A stretch of DNA of 64,000 bases from Acidobacteriota bacterium (GTDB taxonomy: Bacteria > Acidobacteriota > Thermoanaerobaculia > Multivoradales > Multivoraceae). Shown here one piece after another: positions 9,398-18,369 of this stretch (the stretch's first letter is position 1; every line of letters begins with the position of its first letter). The notes beneath the pieces are model-generated. The model was given only the letters and a program-made list of their open reading frames with translations. It ran no database searches and was not told where the DNA came from. The stretch is from assembly GCA_029263415.1 (NCBI GenBank), contig JAJCXN010000001.1:1-64000 (forward strand), given 5' to 3'. Position numbers and translations under genes: made by a program.

Positions 9398-9598
9398 ATG
9401 GCTAAGACGATCAGAATTCGCCAGGTCCGTAGCCCGATTGGCTACAACAAGAAGCAAAGAGAGGTTCTTCGCGGGCTTGGGCTGCGTCGAATCCGCCATG
9501 AGGTCGAGCGTGAAGATAGCCCGGCTGTTCGTGGAATGGTTTTCAAGATCAAGCACCTCGTCGAGGTGGTCGATGAGCTCGAAGGAGCATCGTCATGA
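9398..9598 (+). CDS. rpmD: 50S ribosomal protein L30 (uL30)
   Basis: L30, 66 residues. The sequence [53 protein letters not shown] contains the family pattern (RSxIG, then GLGLRR, then the RGM-KI-HLV end). It overlaps rplO by the ATGA form, so the two are translationally coupled. L30 is absent from several bacterial groups, so its presence is mildly informative. Confidence 0.97.
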   Translation: MAKTIRIRQVRSPIGYNKKQREVLRGLGLRRIRHEVEREDSPAVRGMVFKIKHLVEVVDELEGASS

Positions 9599-10032
9599 AA
9601 CTGCATGAGTTAAGTCCAGCTCCTGGGAGTAAGCGGAACCGCAAGCGTGTGGGCCGCGGCCCAGGTTCAGGAACCGGCAAGACCGCCGGTCGTGGTCACA
9701 AGGGTCAGAAGTCCCGATCCGGCTACTCCCGAAGGGCGGGATTCGAGGGCGGCCAGATGCCCCTCATCCGTCGAGTACCGAAGCGCGGGTTCACCAATAT
9801 CTTCCGCACTGAGTACTCCGTGATCAACGTTGGCGACCTCGAGGCCTTCGAAGGTCCGGTGAACCCCGCCAGCCTTCTGGCCAAGGGTAAGGTTCGTAAG
9901 GGTCGCAAGGTGAAGATCCTCGGTAATGGCGAACTGACCAAGGCTGTAACCGTTCAAGCTCACAAGTTCAGCACCGGTGCTCGGCAGAAGATCGAGGCTG
10001 CTGGCGGAACCTGCGAGGAGATCACCAAGTGA
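9595..10032 (+). CDS. rplO: 50S ribosomal protein L15 (uL15)
   Basis: L15, 145 residues, late assembly protein. It starts [43 protein letters not shown], the glycine and arginine-rich N-terminal arm that penetrates the subunit. It continues [21 protein letters not shown] overlap with rpmD and a GTGA overlap with secY make this a coupled run. Confidence 0.98.
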   Translation: MKLHELSPAPGSKRNRKRVGRGPGSGTGKTAGRGHKGQKSRSGYSRRAGFEGGQMPLIRRVPKRGFTNIFRTEYSVINVGDLEAFEGPVNPASLLAKGKVRKGRKVKILGNGELTKAVTVQAHKFSTGARQKIEAAGGTCEEITK

Positions 10033-11408
10033 TCGAGAGTTTCCGCAACATCTTCGCCATCCCCGAGCTCCGCAAACGACTGCTGTTCATGTTTGCCATG
10101 CTCGCGGTCTATCGTGTGGGTTGCTATATCCCCACGCCGGGTGTGAACCCCGCTGCGCTTCTTGAGTTCATGGAGCAGATGCAGGGCACCATTCTCGGCT
10201 TCGTCAATACGTTCACCGGCGGGAGCCTCGGGCGCGTTGCGATCTTCGCGTTGGGCATCATGCCCTACATCACCGCCTCGATCATCTTGCAGCTATTGAC
10301 GGTGGTCTGGCCCTACTTGGAGAAGCTCTCCAAAGAGGGTGAGATGGGGCGGAAGAAGATCACTCAATACACGCGCTACGGCACGGTTTTGATCTCCTCG
10401 GTGCAGTCCACCGTGATGGCCTTCTGGATTCAGTCACTCACCACCGCGAGCGGCGCTCCATTGGTTCCGAACGCAGGCATCGGCTTTGTGCTGATGACCG
10501 TGCTTTCGTTGACCACTGGCTGCGCGTTCGTCATGTGGCTCGGTGAGCAGATCACCGATCGAGGCATCGGCAACGGGATCTCGCTGATCATCTTCGCGGG
10601 AATTGTTGTCGGGCTTCCAGGCGCAATCGCAAATACCATTCGGCAGATGTCCAACGGCACGTTGAGTCTGATTCAGATTCTGATCTTGGTTGTTTTCATG
10701 CTCTTGGTCATCGCGTTCATCGTCTACATGGAGCGCGCTCAACGTCGCATTCCGGTTCAGTATGCCAAGCGCATCGTCGGGCGTAGACAGTTCGGTGGTC
10801 AGAGCACGTACTTGCCGTTGCGAGTCAACTCGGGCGGCGTTATCCCCGTGATCTTCGCAAGCTCGATCTTGGCAGTTCCGGCAACGCTCGGTCAGATGGT
10901 CAACCAACCCTGGATCCAGCCGTTCACCGATGCGCTCGTCCAAGGCCAGCCTCTGTACTACCTGGTCTACGTGGTTGCGATTGTCTTTTTCTGCTATTTC
11001 TACGTTTCGATCATCTTTAATCCAGCTGATCTTGCCGAGAATATGCGGAAGTACGGCGGCTTCATTCCCGGGATCCGTTCCGGCCGCCGGACGGCGGACT
11101 ACATCGACCGCGTGCTGACGCGACTGACTTTGGTGGGCGCTAGCTACCTTGCTGCCGTCTCCGTCCTGCCCGACTTCCTGATCAACGGCTTCAACGTTGC
11201 AGGCTTGCCCTTCATCGGTGATCAGTTGGATGGCTTCACCCCACTGTGGATCAGCCAGGGCCTAGGCCTGCAGTTCTACTTCGGTGGTACGTCGCTACTG
11301 ATCGTTGTCGGCGTCGCAATGGACACGCTTCAGCAGATCGAAAGCCAGCTAGTCATGCGCAACTATGACGGCTTCATGAAAAAGGGACGGATCCGTGGAC
11401 GACGCTAG
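10029..11408 (+). CDS. secY: Preprotein translocase subunit SecY
   Basis: Channel subunit of the Sec translocon, 459 residues with ten membrane segments. The start is a GTG overlapping the rplO stop as GTGA. Visible motifs are the N-terminal [26 protein letters not shown], the plug-region [28 protein letters not shown], and the cytosolic loops around [14 protein letters not shown] and [15 protein letters not shown]. The order rplO-secY-adk-map-infA is common. The 3' end overlaps adk by 14 bases. Confidence 0.98.
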   Translation: MIESFRNIFAIPELRKRLLFMFAMLAVYRVGCYIPTPGVNPAALLEFMEQMQGTILGFVNTFTGGSLGRVAIFALGIMPYITASIILQLLTVVWPYLEKLSKEGEMGRKKITQYTRYGTVLISSVQSTVMAFWIQSLTTASGAPLVPNAGIGFVLMTVLSLTTGCAFVMWLGEQITDRGIGNGISLIIFAGIVVGLPGAIANTIRQMSNGTLSLIQILILVVFMLLVIAFIVYMERAQRRIPVQYAKRIVGRRQFGGQSTYLPLRVNSGGVIPVIFASSILAVPATLGQMVNQPWIQPFTDALVQGQPLYYLVYVVAIVFFCYFYVSIIFNPADLAENMRKYGGFIPGIRSGRRTADYIDRVLTRLTLVGASYLAAVSVLPDFLINGFNVAGLPFIGDQLDGFTPLWISQGLGLQFYFGGTSLLIVVGVAMDTLQQIESQLVMRNYDGFMKKGRIRGRR

Positions 11409-11988
11409 GAGCCAAGCGTCCGCCAGCACTAGCCGTAAGGCGGTGATGTTGGGCGCGCCCGGATCCGGGAAGGGTACCCAAGCGGAGCTGCTTGCTGAGC
11501 GCTTGGGCATTCCCGCGATCTCAACAGGCGAGATGCTGCGCGCAGCGGTGGCTGCTGGTTCCGAGCTGGGCAGGCGGGTCGAAGGCGTAATGGCGAGTGG
11601 TGACCTCGTTTCAGATGAACTGATCGCTGAAGTCGTTGACGCTAGGTTGGCCGTGCCGGATGCCCAAGGCGGGTTCCTGCTGGACGGCTACCCGCGAACC
11701 TCGCCGCAGGCGGACGCCCTGGATAGAATCCTCGCAAAGCGTGAGACCCAACTCGACCACGTGATTCACCTAGAGGTTCCGCAGGAAGAGCTGATAGGGC
11801 GGGCTTTGGCCCGCCAGCGAGCCGACGATGAAGAAGATGTTGTGCGTGAGCGATTGAGGGTCTACCACGAGAAGACCGCACCGCTGATTGATCGTTATGC
11901 CGATGCAGGCTTGCTACGTCGGGTCGACGGGCACCGCTCGATCGACGCCATCATGAAGGATCTCGCCCGACTCTTTGGTGCCGCCTGA
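11395..11988 (+). CDS. adk: Adenylate kinase, short-LID form
   Basis: Converts ATP and AMP to two ADP; 197 residues from a GTG start inside the secY 3' end. The P-loop GAPGSGKGT is at residues 20-28, STGEMLR at 43-49, and the DGYPRT nucleotide-binding motif at 97-102. Where long forms carry a roughly 40-residue LID domain, this protein has only a short stretch, GRALARQRADDEEDVVRERLRVY, so it is a short-LID form without the zinc-type Cys motif. The first 14 residues are a loose extension, so a slightly later start is possible. Confidence 0.95.
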   Translation: MDDARSQASASTSRKAVMLGAPGSGKGTQAELLAERLGIPAISTGEMLRAAVAAGSELGRRVEGVMASGDLVSDELIAEVVDARLAVPDAQGGFLLDGYPRTSPQADALDRILAKRETQLDHVIHLEVPQEELIGRALARQRADDEEDVVRERLRVYHEKTAPLIDRYADAGLLRRVDGHRSIDAIMKDLARLFGAA

Positions 11989-12139
11989 AGGAACCACCTG
12001 AATTCATCGGGTCTCGCCTGTAGGGCCGAAACCTCGGCCGCCCACAAGCAGGATCTGTGACCATCGGTAGCTGATTCCTGCCGAGGGCTTCAAGACCCAT
12101 CGGCCAAAGCAAACAACACGCCGCACTCCATCCAAGCCA

Positions 12140-13018
12140 ATGACCATGCCAATCCTGAAAACCACCAGCGAACTTGAGGCGCTCGACCGAGCGAATCGCA
12201 TCGTGCACGCCGTCCTAGACGAGATGGCCCTGCGCATTCGCCCCGGCGTGTCCACGGCTGAGCTCGACCAGGTCGCAGAAGGCATGATTCGCGACGCTGG
12301 CGGGGTTCCAGCGTTCTTGGGCTATCACGGCTTCCCAGCCACCTTGTGCACGTCGGTAAACGACGTGGTGATTCACGGGATCCCCAGCACCTCCCAAATT
12401 GTCCAAGAAGGCGATATCATAGGCGTTGATTGCGGAGTCTTCCTTGAAGGCTACTGCGGTGACTCTGCACGTACCTTCACGGTCGGCGAAGCGTCCGCGG
12501 CTGCAACCGATCTGCTGGAGGTGACCCGCGCCTCGTTGGATCGTGCCATTGATGCGGTTCAGGTCGGACGCCGTTTGTCGGATATCGGGCACGCGGTGCA
12601 GACACATGTCGAAAGCCACGGGTTCTCCGTGGTCCGAGATTTTGTGGGTCACGGGATTGGATCGTCTATGCATGAAGATCCTCAGGTGGCCAACTACGGG
12701 CGTCCGGGGCGAGGGCTTCGGCTCGAAGCCGGAATAGTTCTGGCTATCGAACCGATGGTCAATGCTGGAAAACGCGGAGTCAAGACCGACCCCGATGGTT
12801 GGACGGCGAGAACCAAAGACGGTTCGCTCTCGGCCCATTTTGAATTCTCGGTGGCGTTGACAGAGGACGGTCCGAAGATTCTTGGACTCGACCCTGGAGA
12901 TCGCCGATCACTCGGCTATAACGCAGACGGTCAATGCGCAGTTCCCATTCGCCTCGCCGCTGCATCACAGGTGGCGGGCCAAGCATCGTCGGCGCAGCCG
13001 GCCCTGGTCACCGGTTAA
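12140..13018 (+). CDS. map: Methionine aminopeptidase, type I
   Basis: Removes the initiator Met from nascent proteins; 292 residues against about 260 for type I enzymes. The metal ligands are all visible: VDCGVFLEGYCGDSA (two Asp), FVGHGIGSSMHED (His), EPMV (Glu) and FEFSVALTEDG (Glu), with the substrate His in YHGFPATLCTSVND. A C-terminal extension of about 35 residues after the last Glu is poorly conserved. No good ribosome binding site lies before ATG ACC ATG. The 151-base gap upstream contains a small hairpin (GGCCGA at 12024, TCGGCC at 12034). Confidence 0.96.
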   Translation: MTMPILKTTSELEALDRANRIVHAVLDEMALRIRPGVSTAELDQVAEGMIRDAGGVPAFLGYHGFPATLCTSVNDVVIHGIPSTSQIVQEGDIIGVDCGVFLEGYCGDSARTFTVGEASAAATDLLEVTRASLDRAIDAVQVGRRLSDIGHAVQTHVESHGFSVVRDFVGHGIGSSMHEDPQVANYGRPGRGLRLEAGIVLAIEPMVNAGKRGVKTDPDGWTARTKDGSLSAHFEFSVALTEDGPKILGLDPGDRRSLGYNADGQCAVPIRLAAASQVAGQASSAQPALVTG

Positions 13019-13081
13019 GCCCTCAGTATCGAAGTCTTAGACCAAACCCATTCAGTATCGGAAAGAGCAGAAGCAGCCACA

Positions 13082-13306
13082 GTGTCAAACAAAGAAGAAG
13101 CAATTGAAGTCGAGGCGGTCGTCGTCGAGACACTTCCCAACGCGATGTTCAAGGTCGAGCTCGAAAACAAGCACCAAGCCTTGACACACATCTCGGGGAA
13201 GATGCGCAAGCACTTCATTCGGATCCTGCCCGGCGACAAGGTGCTCGTAGAACTCTCCCCCTACGACCCTTCGCGCGGTCGGATCGTCTATCGCCTCAGG
13301 ACCTGA
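13082..13306 (+). CDS. infA: Translation initiation factor IF-1
   Basis: IF-1, 74 residues, an OB-fold protein that blocks the A site during initiation. It uses a GTG start ([29 protein letters not shown]) and contains [38 protein letters not shown], a near-textbook IF-1 sequence. Its place between map and rpmJ is the usual one. Confidence 0.98.
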   Translation: MSNKEEAIEVEAVVVETLPNAMFKVELENKHQALTHISGKMRKHFIRILPGDKVLVELSPYDPSRGRIVYRLRT

Positions 13307-13456
13307 ACTGGTCTAGCGGGACCTCGGCCGCTTTGGCGCCGGGTAGGCGGCCCTTTGGCTGCAACAGCACAACTCAGCAACTTAACCACGAAATCCATAG
13401 ACAGAAACGGCGCACTGGAGTGTTAGCCGGTCGATTAGAAATCAAAGGCGAACACC

Positions 13457-13570
13457 ATGAAAGTAAGAGCATCCGTCAAGAAGATGTGCTCAAAGTGCAA
13501 AGTCGTTCGGCGTCGTGGAGTCATCCGGGTGCTCTGCGAGAACCCGAAGCATAAGCAGAGGCAGGGATAA
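13457..13570 (+). CDS. rpmJ: 50S ribosomal protein L36 (bL36), zinc-binding form
   Basis: A 37-residue gene read directly from the sequence: it starts [17 protein letters not shown] and ends KHKQRQG. It keeps the zinc ligands of the ancestral form, with Cys at 11, 14 and 27 and His at 32, so this is the C+ type. The ATG at 13457 lies 150 bases after infA, and the TAA stop (13568-13570) is two bases before rpsM. Confidence 0.97.
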   Translation: MKVRASVKKMCSKCKVVRRRGVIRVLCENPKHKQRQG

Positions 13571-13572
13571 AG

Positions 13573-13953
13573 ATGGCACGTATTGCAGGGGTTGATTTGC
13601 CCCAAAACAAGCAGGTTTGGGTCGGTTTGACATACATCTACGGTGTCGGCCGGACTCTTTCGGCCAAGATCCTAGACCAAGCGGAGGTGGAACCGACCAC
13701 CAAGGTCAAGGACCTCACCGAGGACGAAGCGCAGAAGATTCGTAAGGTGATCCAGGAGAACGTCAGAGTCGAAGGCGACCTGCGCAAGGAAGTGACCGGC
13801 AACATCAAGCGATTGATGGAGATCGGCAGCTATCGTGGCGTCCGTCATCGTAAGGGTCTTCCAGTGAATGGCCAGCGCACCAAGACCAACGCGCGGACCC
13901 GTAAGGGGCCGAAGCGTGGCACGGTGACTGGCAAGAAGATAGTTCGCAAGTAG
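13573..13953 (+). CDS. rpsM: 30S ribosomal protein S13 (uS13)
   Basis: S13, 126 residues, at the top of the 30S head, contacting P-site tRNA and bridging to the 50S. It starts [26 protein letters not shown] and has the C-terminal tail [31 protein letters not shown]. The start follows GAGGCAGGGATAAAG. Confidence 0.98.
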   Translation: MARIAGVDLPQNKQVWVGLTYIYGVGRTLSAKILDQAEVEPTTKVKDLTEDEAQKIRKVIQENVRVEGDLRKEVTGNIKRLMEIGSYRGVRHRKGLPVNGQRTKTNARTRKGPKRGTVTGKKIVRK

Positions 13954-14019
13954 GTACTGTCACGGTTTCGAGGAACTGAAGCGTTGAGACCCAACCTTCA
14001 ACCACGATCGCGATGCACG

Positions 14020-14043
14020 CGGCACCACCGAGAACTGGTGCCG
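14020..14043 (+). other. Hairpin in the rpsM-rpsK spacer
   Basis: CGGCACCA (14020-14027) pairs perfectly with TGGTGCCG (14036-14043) around an 8-base loop, in the 139-base gap between rpsM and rpsK. There is no T run after it. It may act as a structured mRNA element or processing site; no family could be recognised. Confidence 0.45.
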
Positions 14044-14092
14044 GGACTCTAGACACCCCAATTCGGCAACAAAGATTCAGGGAAGTAGAAAC

Positions 14093-14494
14093 ATGGCCAA
14101 AGCGACTGGCAAAGAAAAGAAGAGTGGCAAGCGCAAAGAGCGCCGCTCGGTACCGCATGGCGTAGCGCACGTTCACGCTACCTTCAACAACACGGTCATC
14201 ACCATTGCCGATCCGGACGGCAACGTCCTGACCTGGTCCTCCGCTGGCCGCAATGGGTTCAAGGGTTCGCGCAAGGGCACTCCCTTTGCTGCGCAGGTTG
14301 CTGCTCAGGCAGCCGGTCACGCAGCGCGAGACCTCGGCGTGCAGTCGGTCGACGTGTTGGTGAAGGGCCCGGGCGGCGGTCGCGAGTCAGCTGTGCGATC
14401 ACTCCAGGCAGCTGGCATCGGTATCAAGTCGATCAAAGACGTGACGCCCATCCCCCACAACGGCTGTCGGCCGCCGAAGCGCCGACGGGTCTGA
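14093..14494 (+). CDS. rpsK: 30S ribosomal protein S11 (uS11)
   Basis: S11, 133 residues, on the 30S platform by the E site. The conserved part is [50 protein letters not shown], ending [18 protein letters not shown]. The lysine-rich N-terminal tail is typical. In most bacteria rpsD would follow; here the next 193 bases hold no gene and then rpoA starts. Confidence 0.98.
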   Translation: MAKATGKEKKSGKRKERRSVPHGVAHVHATFNNTVITIADPDGNVLTWSSAGRNGFKGSRKGTPFAAQVAAQAAGHAARDLGVQSVDVLVKGPGGGRESAVRSLQAAGIGIKSIKDVTPIPHNGCRPPKRRRV

Positions 14495-14687
14495 TTCCAA
14501 GTTTGCGGAGGACTTTCGCCGGCAACCGAGCCGGGTCCTAACCTCAGGTTTCGCCCCGATTTCTGGCCTCCACACGGACCCCTAGCCGCATTTCCGGAAC
14601 TCATTCCGTGACCACTGCCCAATTAGAGTCCAATCTCTTGCGGACCACTGTCCGCATAGTCAAGTTTTAAGAATTGAGGAGCAATCA
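14495..14687 (+). other. rpsK-rpoA spacer lacking rpsD, with a hairpin
   Basis: No S4-like reading frame is present in this 193-base stretch. A perfect 7-bp hairpin is present: TGCGGAC at 14639-14645 and GTCCGCA at 14650-14656, loop CACT. A TTTT tract follows ten bases later and the rpoA ribosome binding site TGAGGAG comes after that. It could be a partial terminator/attenuator, an mRNA processing site or an rpoA translation control; the sequence alone cannot decide. Confidence 0.45.
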
Positions 14688-15659
14688 ATGCTTTGGAAAG
14701 GTTTTCAAAAACCCAAGCGTGTCGAGGTCGATCGCGACACCCTGACCGACGAGTACGGCCTCTTCACTGCTCAACCCTTTGAGCGGGGCTTCGCCACGAC
14801 CCTCGGCAACGCACTACGCCGTTGCTTGCTGTCGTCGATTGAAGGCGCCGCCGTGACCGGTGTCGAGATCGAAGGCGTGCTTCATGAGTTTTCTTCGTTG
14901 TCCGGTGTGGTCGAAGACACCACCGACATCATCTTGAACCTGAAGCAGATTCCCTTTCGTTACCACGGTGACAGTCCTAAGGTGCTGACCATTGACGTTG
15001 AAGGTCCACAGATCGTTCGCGCCGGCGCGTTCGATGATCCTTCGATCGAGGTCTGTGACCCGGATCTTCCGATTGCCACGCTGAATGATGAAGGTCGGCT
15101 CAAGTTACAGGCCCGCATCGCCAACGGCCGCGGCTATGTGAGTGCTGAGAACAATCTCGACGATTCCATGGGTATTGGCTGGATCCCGATCGACTCGGTT
15201 CACAGTCCGGTTCGCCGGGTCAACTACCGGGTCGAATCCGCTCGACTGGGTCGTGATACGGACTACGAGAAGCTCATTCTCGAGGTCTGGACCAACGGTA
15301 CGGTGACACCGATCGACGCCATCTCATTTGCGTCGATGCTCCTCAAGGATCACCTGGCGACGTTCATCAACGCTGAAGAGAGTCTGACCGAGGAGATTCC
15401 GGCGGACGTACAGCAAGAGATGTCGGCGATGGAAGCCCTTCTCGCAAAGCGAATTGAGGAGCTTGAGCTCTCGGTTCGTTCGGCAAACTGTCTGAAGAAC
15501 GCCAACATTCAGACCTTGCGAGAGCTGGTTGTGCGGACCGAGAAGGACATGATGGAGACCAAGAACTTCGGCAAGAAGTCCTTGGAAGAGCTCCAGGATC
15601 TGCTGAGCCAACTCGGCCTCTCCTTCGGCATGGAGCTCCCAGACCTGCCCGTCGTCTAG
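14688..15659 (+). CDS. rpoA: DNA-directed RNA polymerase subunit alpha
   Basis: Alpha subunit, 323 residues, which dimerises to nucleate RNA polymerase assembly. The N-terminal domain contains GFATTLGNALRRCLLSSIEGAAVTGVEIEGVLHEFSSLSGVVED. The C-terminal domain, which binds UP elements and activators, is ELELSVRSANCLKNANIQTLRELVVRTEKDMMETKNFGKKSLEELQ (about residues 255-300). TGAGGAG precedes the ATG. Length and domain layout are normal. Confidence 0.98.
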   Translation: MLWKGFQKPKRVEVDRDTLTDEYGLFTAQPFERGFATTLGNALRRCLLSSIEGAAVTGVEIEGVLHEFSSLSGVVEDTTDIILNLKQIPFRYHGDSPKVLTIDVEGPQIVRAGAFDDPSIEVCDPDLPIATLNDEGRLKLQARIANGRGYVSAENNLDDSMGIGWIPIDSVHSPVRRVNYRVESARLGRDTDYEKLILEVWTNGTVTPIDAISFASMLLKDHLATFINAEESLTEEIPADVQQEMSAMEALLAKRIEELELSVRSANCLKNANIQTLRELVVRTEKDMMETKNFGKKSLEELQDLLSQLGLSFGMELPDLPVV

Positions 15660-15721
15660 GCAGTTTCTCCTAGCCCACCAAGCACAGCTATTTACGAAGA
15701 CCCATCTAGAAAGACAGCGCA

Positions 15722-16096
15722 ATGCGACACAACGTTAAGAACAAGAAGCTCGGTCGGACGAGTTCTCATCGGCGGGCCATGTTCCGTAATCAGCTGGCTT
15801 CGCTGATTCAACATGGTCGCATCACGACCACCTTGGCCAAGGCGAAGGCTCTGCGTCCGATCGCGGAAAAGCTAGTCACCCACGGGCGCAAGGACACTGT
15901 TGCGGCTCGTCGACTCGTGAGAAAGTGGATTTCAGATAGAACACTGGTTCAACGGCTGTTTGATGATATCGCGCCGCGGTTCGTTGACCGTCCAGGCGGC
16001 TACCTACGGGTTGTCAAGCTCGGTCATCGCAAGGGCGACGGCGCGGAGACGGCAGTGCTGGAGTTCGTCGACTACGAGTTCGGTGCCGCCGACTAG
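15722..16096 (+). CDS. rplQ: 50S ribosomal protein L17 (bL17)
   Basis: L17, 124 residues, last gene of the superoperon. It starts [53 protein letters not shown] and ends with [17 protein letters not shown] strong hairpin terminator follows 25 bases after its stop. Confidence 0.98.
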   Translation: MRHNVKNKKLGRTSSHRRAMFRNQLASLIQHGRITTTLAKAKALRPIAEKLVTHGRKDTVAARRLVRKWISDRTLVQRLFDDIAPRFVDRPGGYLRVVKLGHRKGDGAETAVLEFVDYEFGAAD

Positions 16097-16121
16097 CCAG
16101 CAGCCCGAGGCCTCGAACAAG

Positions 16122-16148
16122 AAAGGGACGGCGTTTGCCGTCCCTTTT
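16122..16148. terminator. Bidirectional intrinsic terminator after rplQ
   Basis: An 11-bp perfect stem, AAAGGGACGGC (16122-16132) with GCCGTCCCTTT (16137-16147) and a GTTT loop, followed by T residues on the + strand. On the minus strand the stem is followed by a weaker T-rich stretch. It sits between the convergent rplQ and EF-G-like genes, so it probably ends transcription from both sides. Confidence 0.9.
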
Positions 16149-16176
16149 GCGTCGCGCCGACAACCGGCAAACTGAA

Positions 16177-18240
16177 TTACTCTCCTTGGGCAGGTGTTGC
16201 CGCATCGATGATTCCCTGCTGGACGCTCTTCGGCACATCTTCATAATGGGAGAATTCCATCGAAAAGTTGGAGCGGCCCTGTGTCATTGAGCGCAAAGCC
16301 GTCTCGTAGTTCAGCATCTCAGCCATCGGTACGATGGCCTTGATGATCTGAACGTCGCCATCGCGGGTTTCCATACCTTGCGGCTTACCGCGGCGCTGCG
16401 AGAGATCGCTCATGATGTCGCCCATGAACTCCTCGGTGGTGGAAATCTCAACTTCCATGACCGGTTCGAGAATCGTTGGCGCGGCCGACTTCAGAGCGTC
16501 CTTGAACGCTAACGAGCCTGCGACCTTGAACGCCATCTCGGATGAGTCCACGTCGTGGTACTGGCCGTCTAAGAGACGAACCCGAAACTCGACCACCGGG
16601 AAACCTGCGAGAAAACCGCGGGCCGCTGTCTCTTGAATGCCCTTCTCAACCGCGGGCCGATAGCTCTGGGGAATTGAGCCGCCGAAGATCTCGTCGACAA
16701 ACTCGAATCCGCTTACGTTGGCCAACGGTTCAACCTTAATCTTGCAGTCGGCGAACTGGCCGCGTCCTCCACTCTGCTTCTTGTGGCGGCCATGGCCCTC
16801 AGCTGCGCGCCGAATGGTCTCGCGGTAGGGGACCGTGGGAGGATGAAGGACTACCTCGACTTTGGAGCGTGATTTGAGTTTCGCGACAGCGATCTCAACA
16901 TGCAACTGTCCCGTGCCCGACAGAAGAAACTCACCGGTTTGTGGATCGCGTCCGGCTTTGAGAGTTGGGTCTTCTTCCACAAGACGCGCACAGGCCTCAC
17001 CAATCTTCTCCTCGTCCCCTTTTGATTTCGGCTCGATAGCAAACGAGATGGCTGGCTCTCGGATCTGAATCCACGCGACTTGGCACCCATCGCCCTTCTC
17101 GGTAAGCGTGTGCCCGCTGGCTGTGCTTCTAAGCTTCGCTACGGCACCGAAATCACCGGCAACCAATTGATCAACGTTGCTTCCCTGCTTGCCTTGCATG
17201 GTCATCAGGTGCCCCAAACGCTCCTCGACGTTGAGAGCGGTGTTGAGGTAGCTGGTGTCAGATCTAAGAGTTCCGCTTACCACCCGCACAAGCGAGATTC
17301 TGCCGGTGAACGGGTCGCTGAGCGTCTTGAACACCAGGGCACGAGTTTCGCCGTCGCCGATCGCGACAAGTTCGCCATCTGCTGCCGGAAAGCTCCCTCG
17401 GTCTAGAGGAGAGGGGCAGACGTTCACGATCGTGTCAAGAAGACAACCGGTACCGATTCCCTGAAGAGCCGCAGTGTAGACCACAGGAAACAGGGCGCGG
17501 TTGGCGGTGGCCAGGCTCAGACCCTGTCTCATCTGATCGTTGCTCAGCTCGCCGGCATCGAAGAACGACTCCATGAGATCTTCGTTGCTCTCGGCGATCG
17601 CCTCCATCAGTAGGGACCGTGCTTCCTCAACTTCGGCTGCAACCTCGTCTGGGATCTCCCGCTTGGTGGCCGTGCCGTCGGCTTCGAACGCGTACGCCTT
17701 GCTGTTGACCAGGTCGACGATACCGCTGAAGTCTGCCTCGCGCCCGATGGGATACTGGATCGGAATCGCGGTCCGCGAGAAGCGCTCCTGAACGCGCTCA
17801 AGCATGAGGTCTGGATCTGCGTTCTCCCGATCCATCTTCGCGAAGTTCAAGAGCACCGGGACACCATACTCGTTGGCGTAGTCCCAGACCTTCTCGGTGG
17901 TGACCTCAATACCCGCGACGGCGTTGAGGTTCAAGATCGCTGCGTCCGCTGCCCTGATACCGGCCCGGCTCTCTGCCAAGAAAATGCCTGCCCCAGGGCA
18001 GTCGATGATATTGACCTTGTGCTTGCGCCAGGGCACCCAGCACGCGGCTAGACCGATCGACATCGCTCGGGCCGCTTCCTCCGGGTCGAAGTCCGTGATC
18101 GTGTTGCCTTGCTCGACCTCGTTCAGCCGTCCGGTAACGCCCCCGGTGTACAGCATGGCGCTTGCGAGAGTCGTCTTACCCGTGTCCTTGTGACCAACGA
18201 TCGCTACGTTGCGCAAGAGTGCGGAGTTGTCAACACGCAT
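16177..18240 (-). CDS. EF-G-like translational GTPase (EF-G2 group) with altered G motifs
   Basis: A five-domain EF-G homologue, 687 residues from the ATG at 18240, which has GGAGG seven bases upstream. G1 is GHKDTGKTT (residues 16-24). G3 reads DCPGA (80-84), with Ala where canonical EF-G has the catalytic His. G4 reads AKMD (134-137) instead of NKxD. The switch I segment is RAMSI rather than RGITI. The later domains keep GRGQFADCKIKVEPL (domain IV) and MSDLSQRRGKPQGME (domain V). It belongs with the EF-G2-like paralogues, whose role is poorly known. The G4 change could lower or alter nucleotide preference. It is not the main EF-G, which must be elsewhere. Confidence 0.9.
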   Translation of the reverse strand: MRVDNSALLRNVAIVGHKDTGKTTLASAMLYTGGVTGRLNEVEQGNTITDFDPEEAARAMSIGLAACWVPWRKHKVNIIDCPGAGIFLAESRAGIRAADAAILNLNAVAGIEVTTEKVWDYANEYGVPVLLNFAKMDRENADPDLMLERVQERFSRTAIPIQYPIGREADFSGIVDLVNSKAYAFEADGTATKREIPDEVAAEVEEARSLLMEAIAESNEDLMESFFDAGELSNDQMRQGLSLATANRALFPVVYTAALQGIGTGCLLDTIVNVCPSPLDRGSFPAADGELVAIGDGETRALVFKTLSDPFTGRISLVRVVSGTLRSDTSYLNTALNVEERLGHLMTMQGKQGSNVDQLVAGDFGAVAKLRSTASGHTLTEKGDGCQVAWIQIREPAISFAIEPKSKGDEEKIGEACARLVEEDPTLKAGRDPQTGEFLLSGTGQLHVEIAVAKLKSRSKVEVVLHPPTVPYRETIRRAAEGHGRHKKQSGGRGQFADCKIKVEPLANVSGFEFVDEIFGGSIPQSYRPAVEKGIQETAARGFLAGFPVVEFRVRLLDGQYHDVDSSEMAFKVAGSLAFKDALKSAAPTILEPVMEVEISTTEEFMGDIMSDLSQRRGKPQGMETRDGDVQIIKAIVPMAEMLNYETALRSMTQGRSNFSMEFSHYEDVPKSVQQGIIDAATPAQGE

Positions 18241-18369
18241 CAAAGAGCCTCCGATTCCTATGGGTGTGAATCGAAGAGGGTAGCACGCGGCTCAGCGTGG
18301 ACTGAGGGTGTTGAGTCCGTTTGACCGGATTGCTGCCATGAGCGCGCGGCACCGGTTTCGGCGGGTTGC

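Noticed and set aside
12215-12838. A 207-codon minus-strand open frame opposite map
   Set aside because: It lies entirely within a well-supported metallopeptidase gene and shows no recognisable protein features.
14495-14687. A remnant of rpsD in the rpsK-rpoA gap
   Set aside because: None of the three frames gives S4-like sequence, and stops occur early in each.
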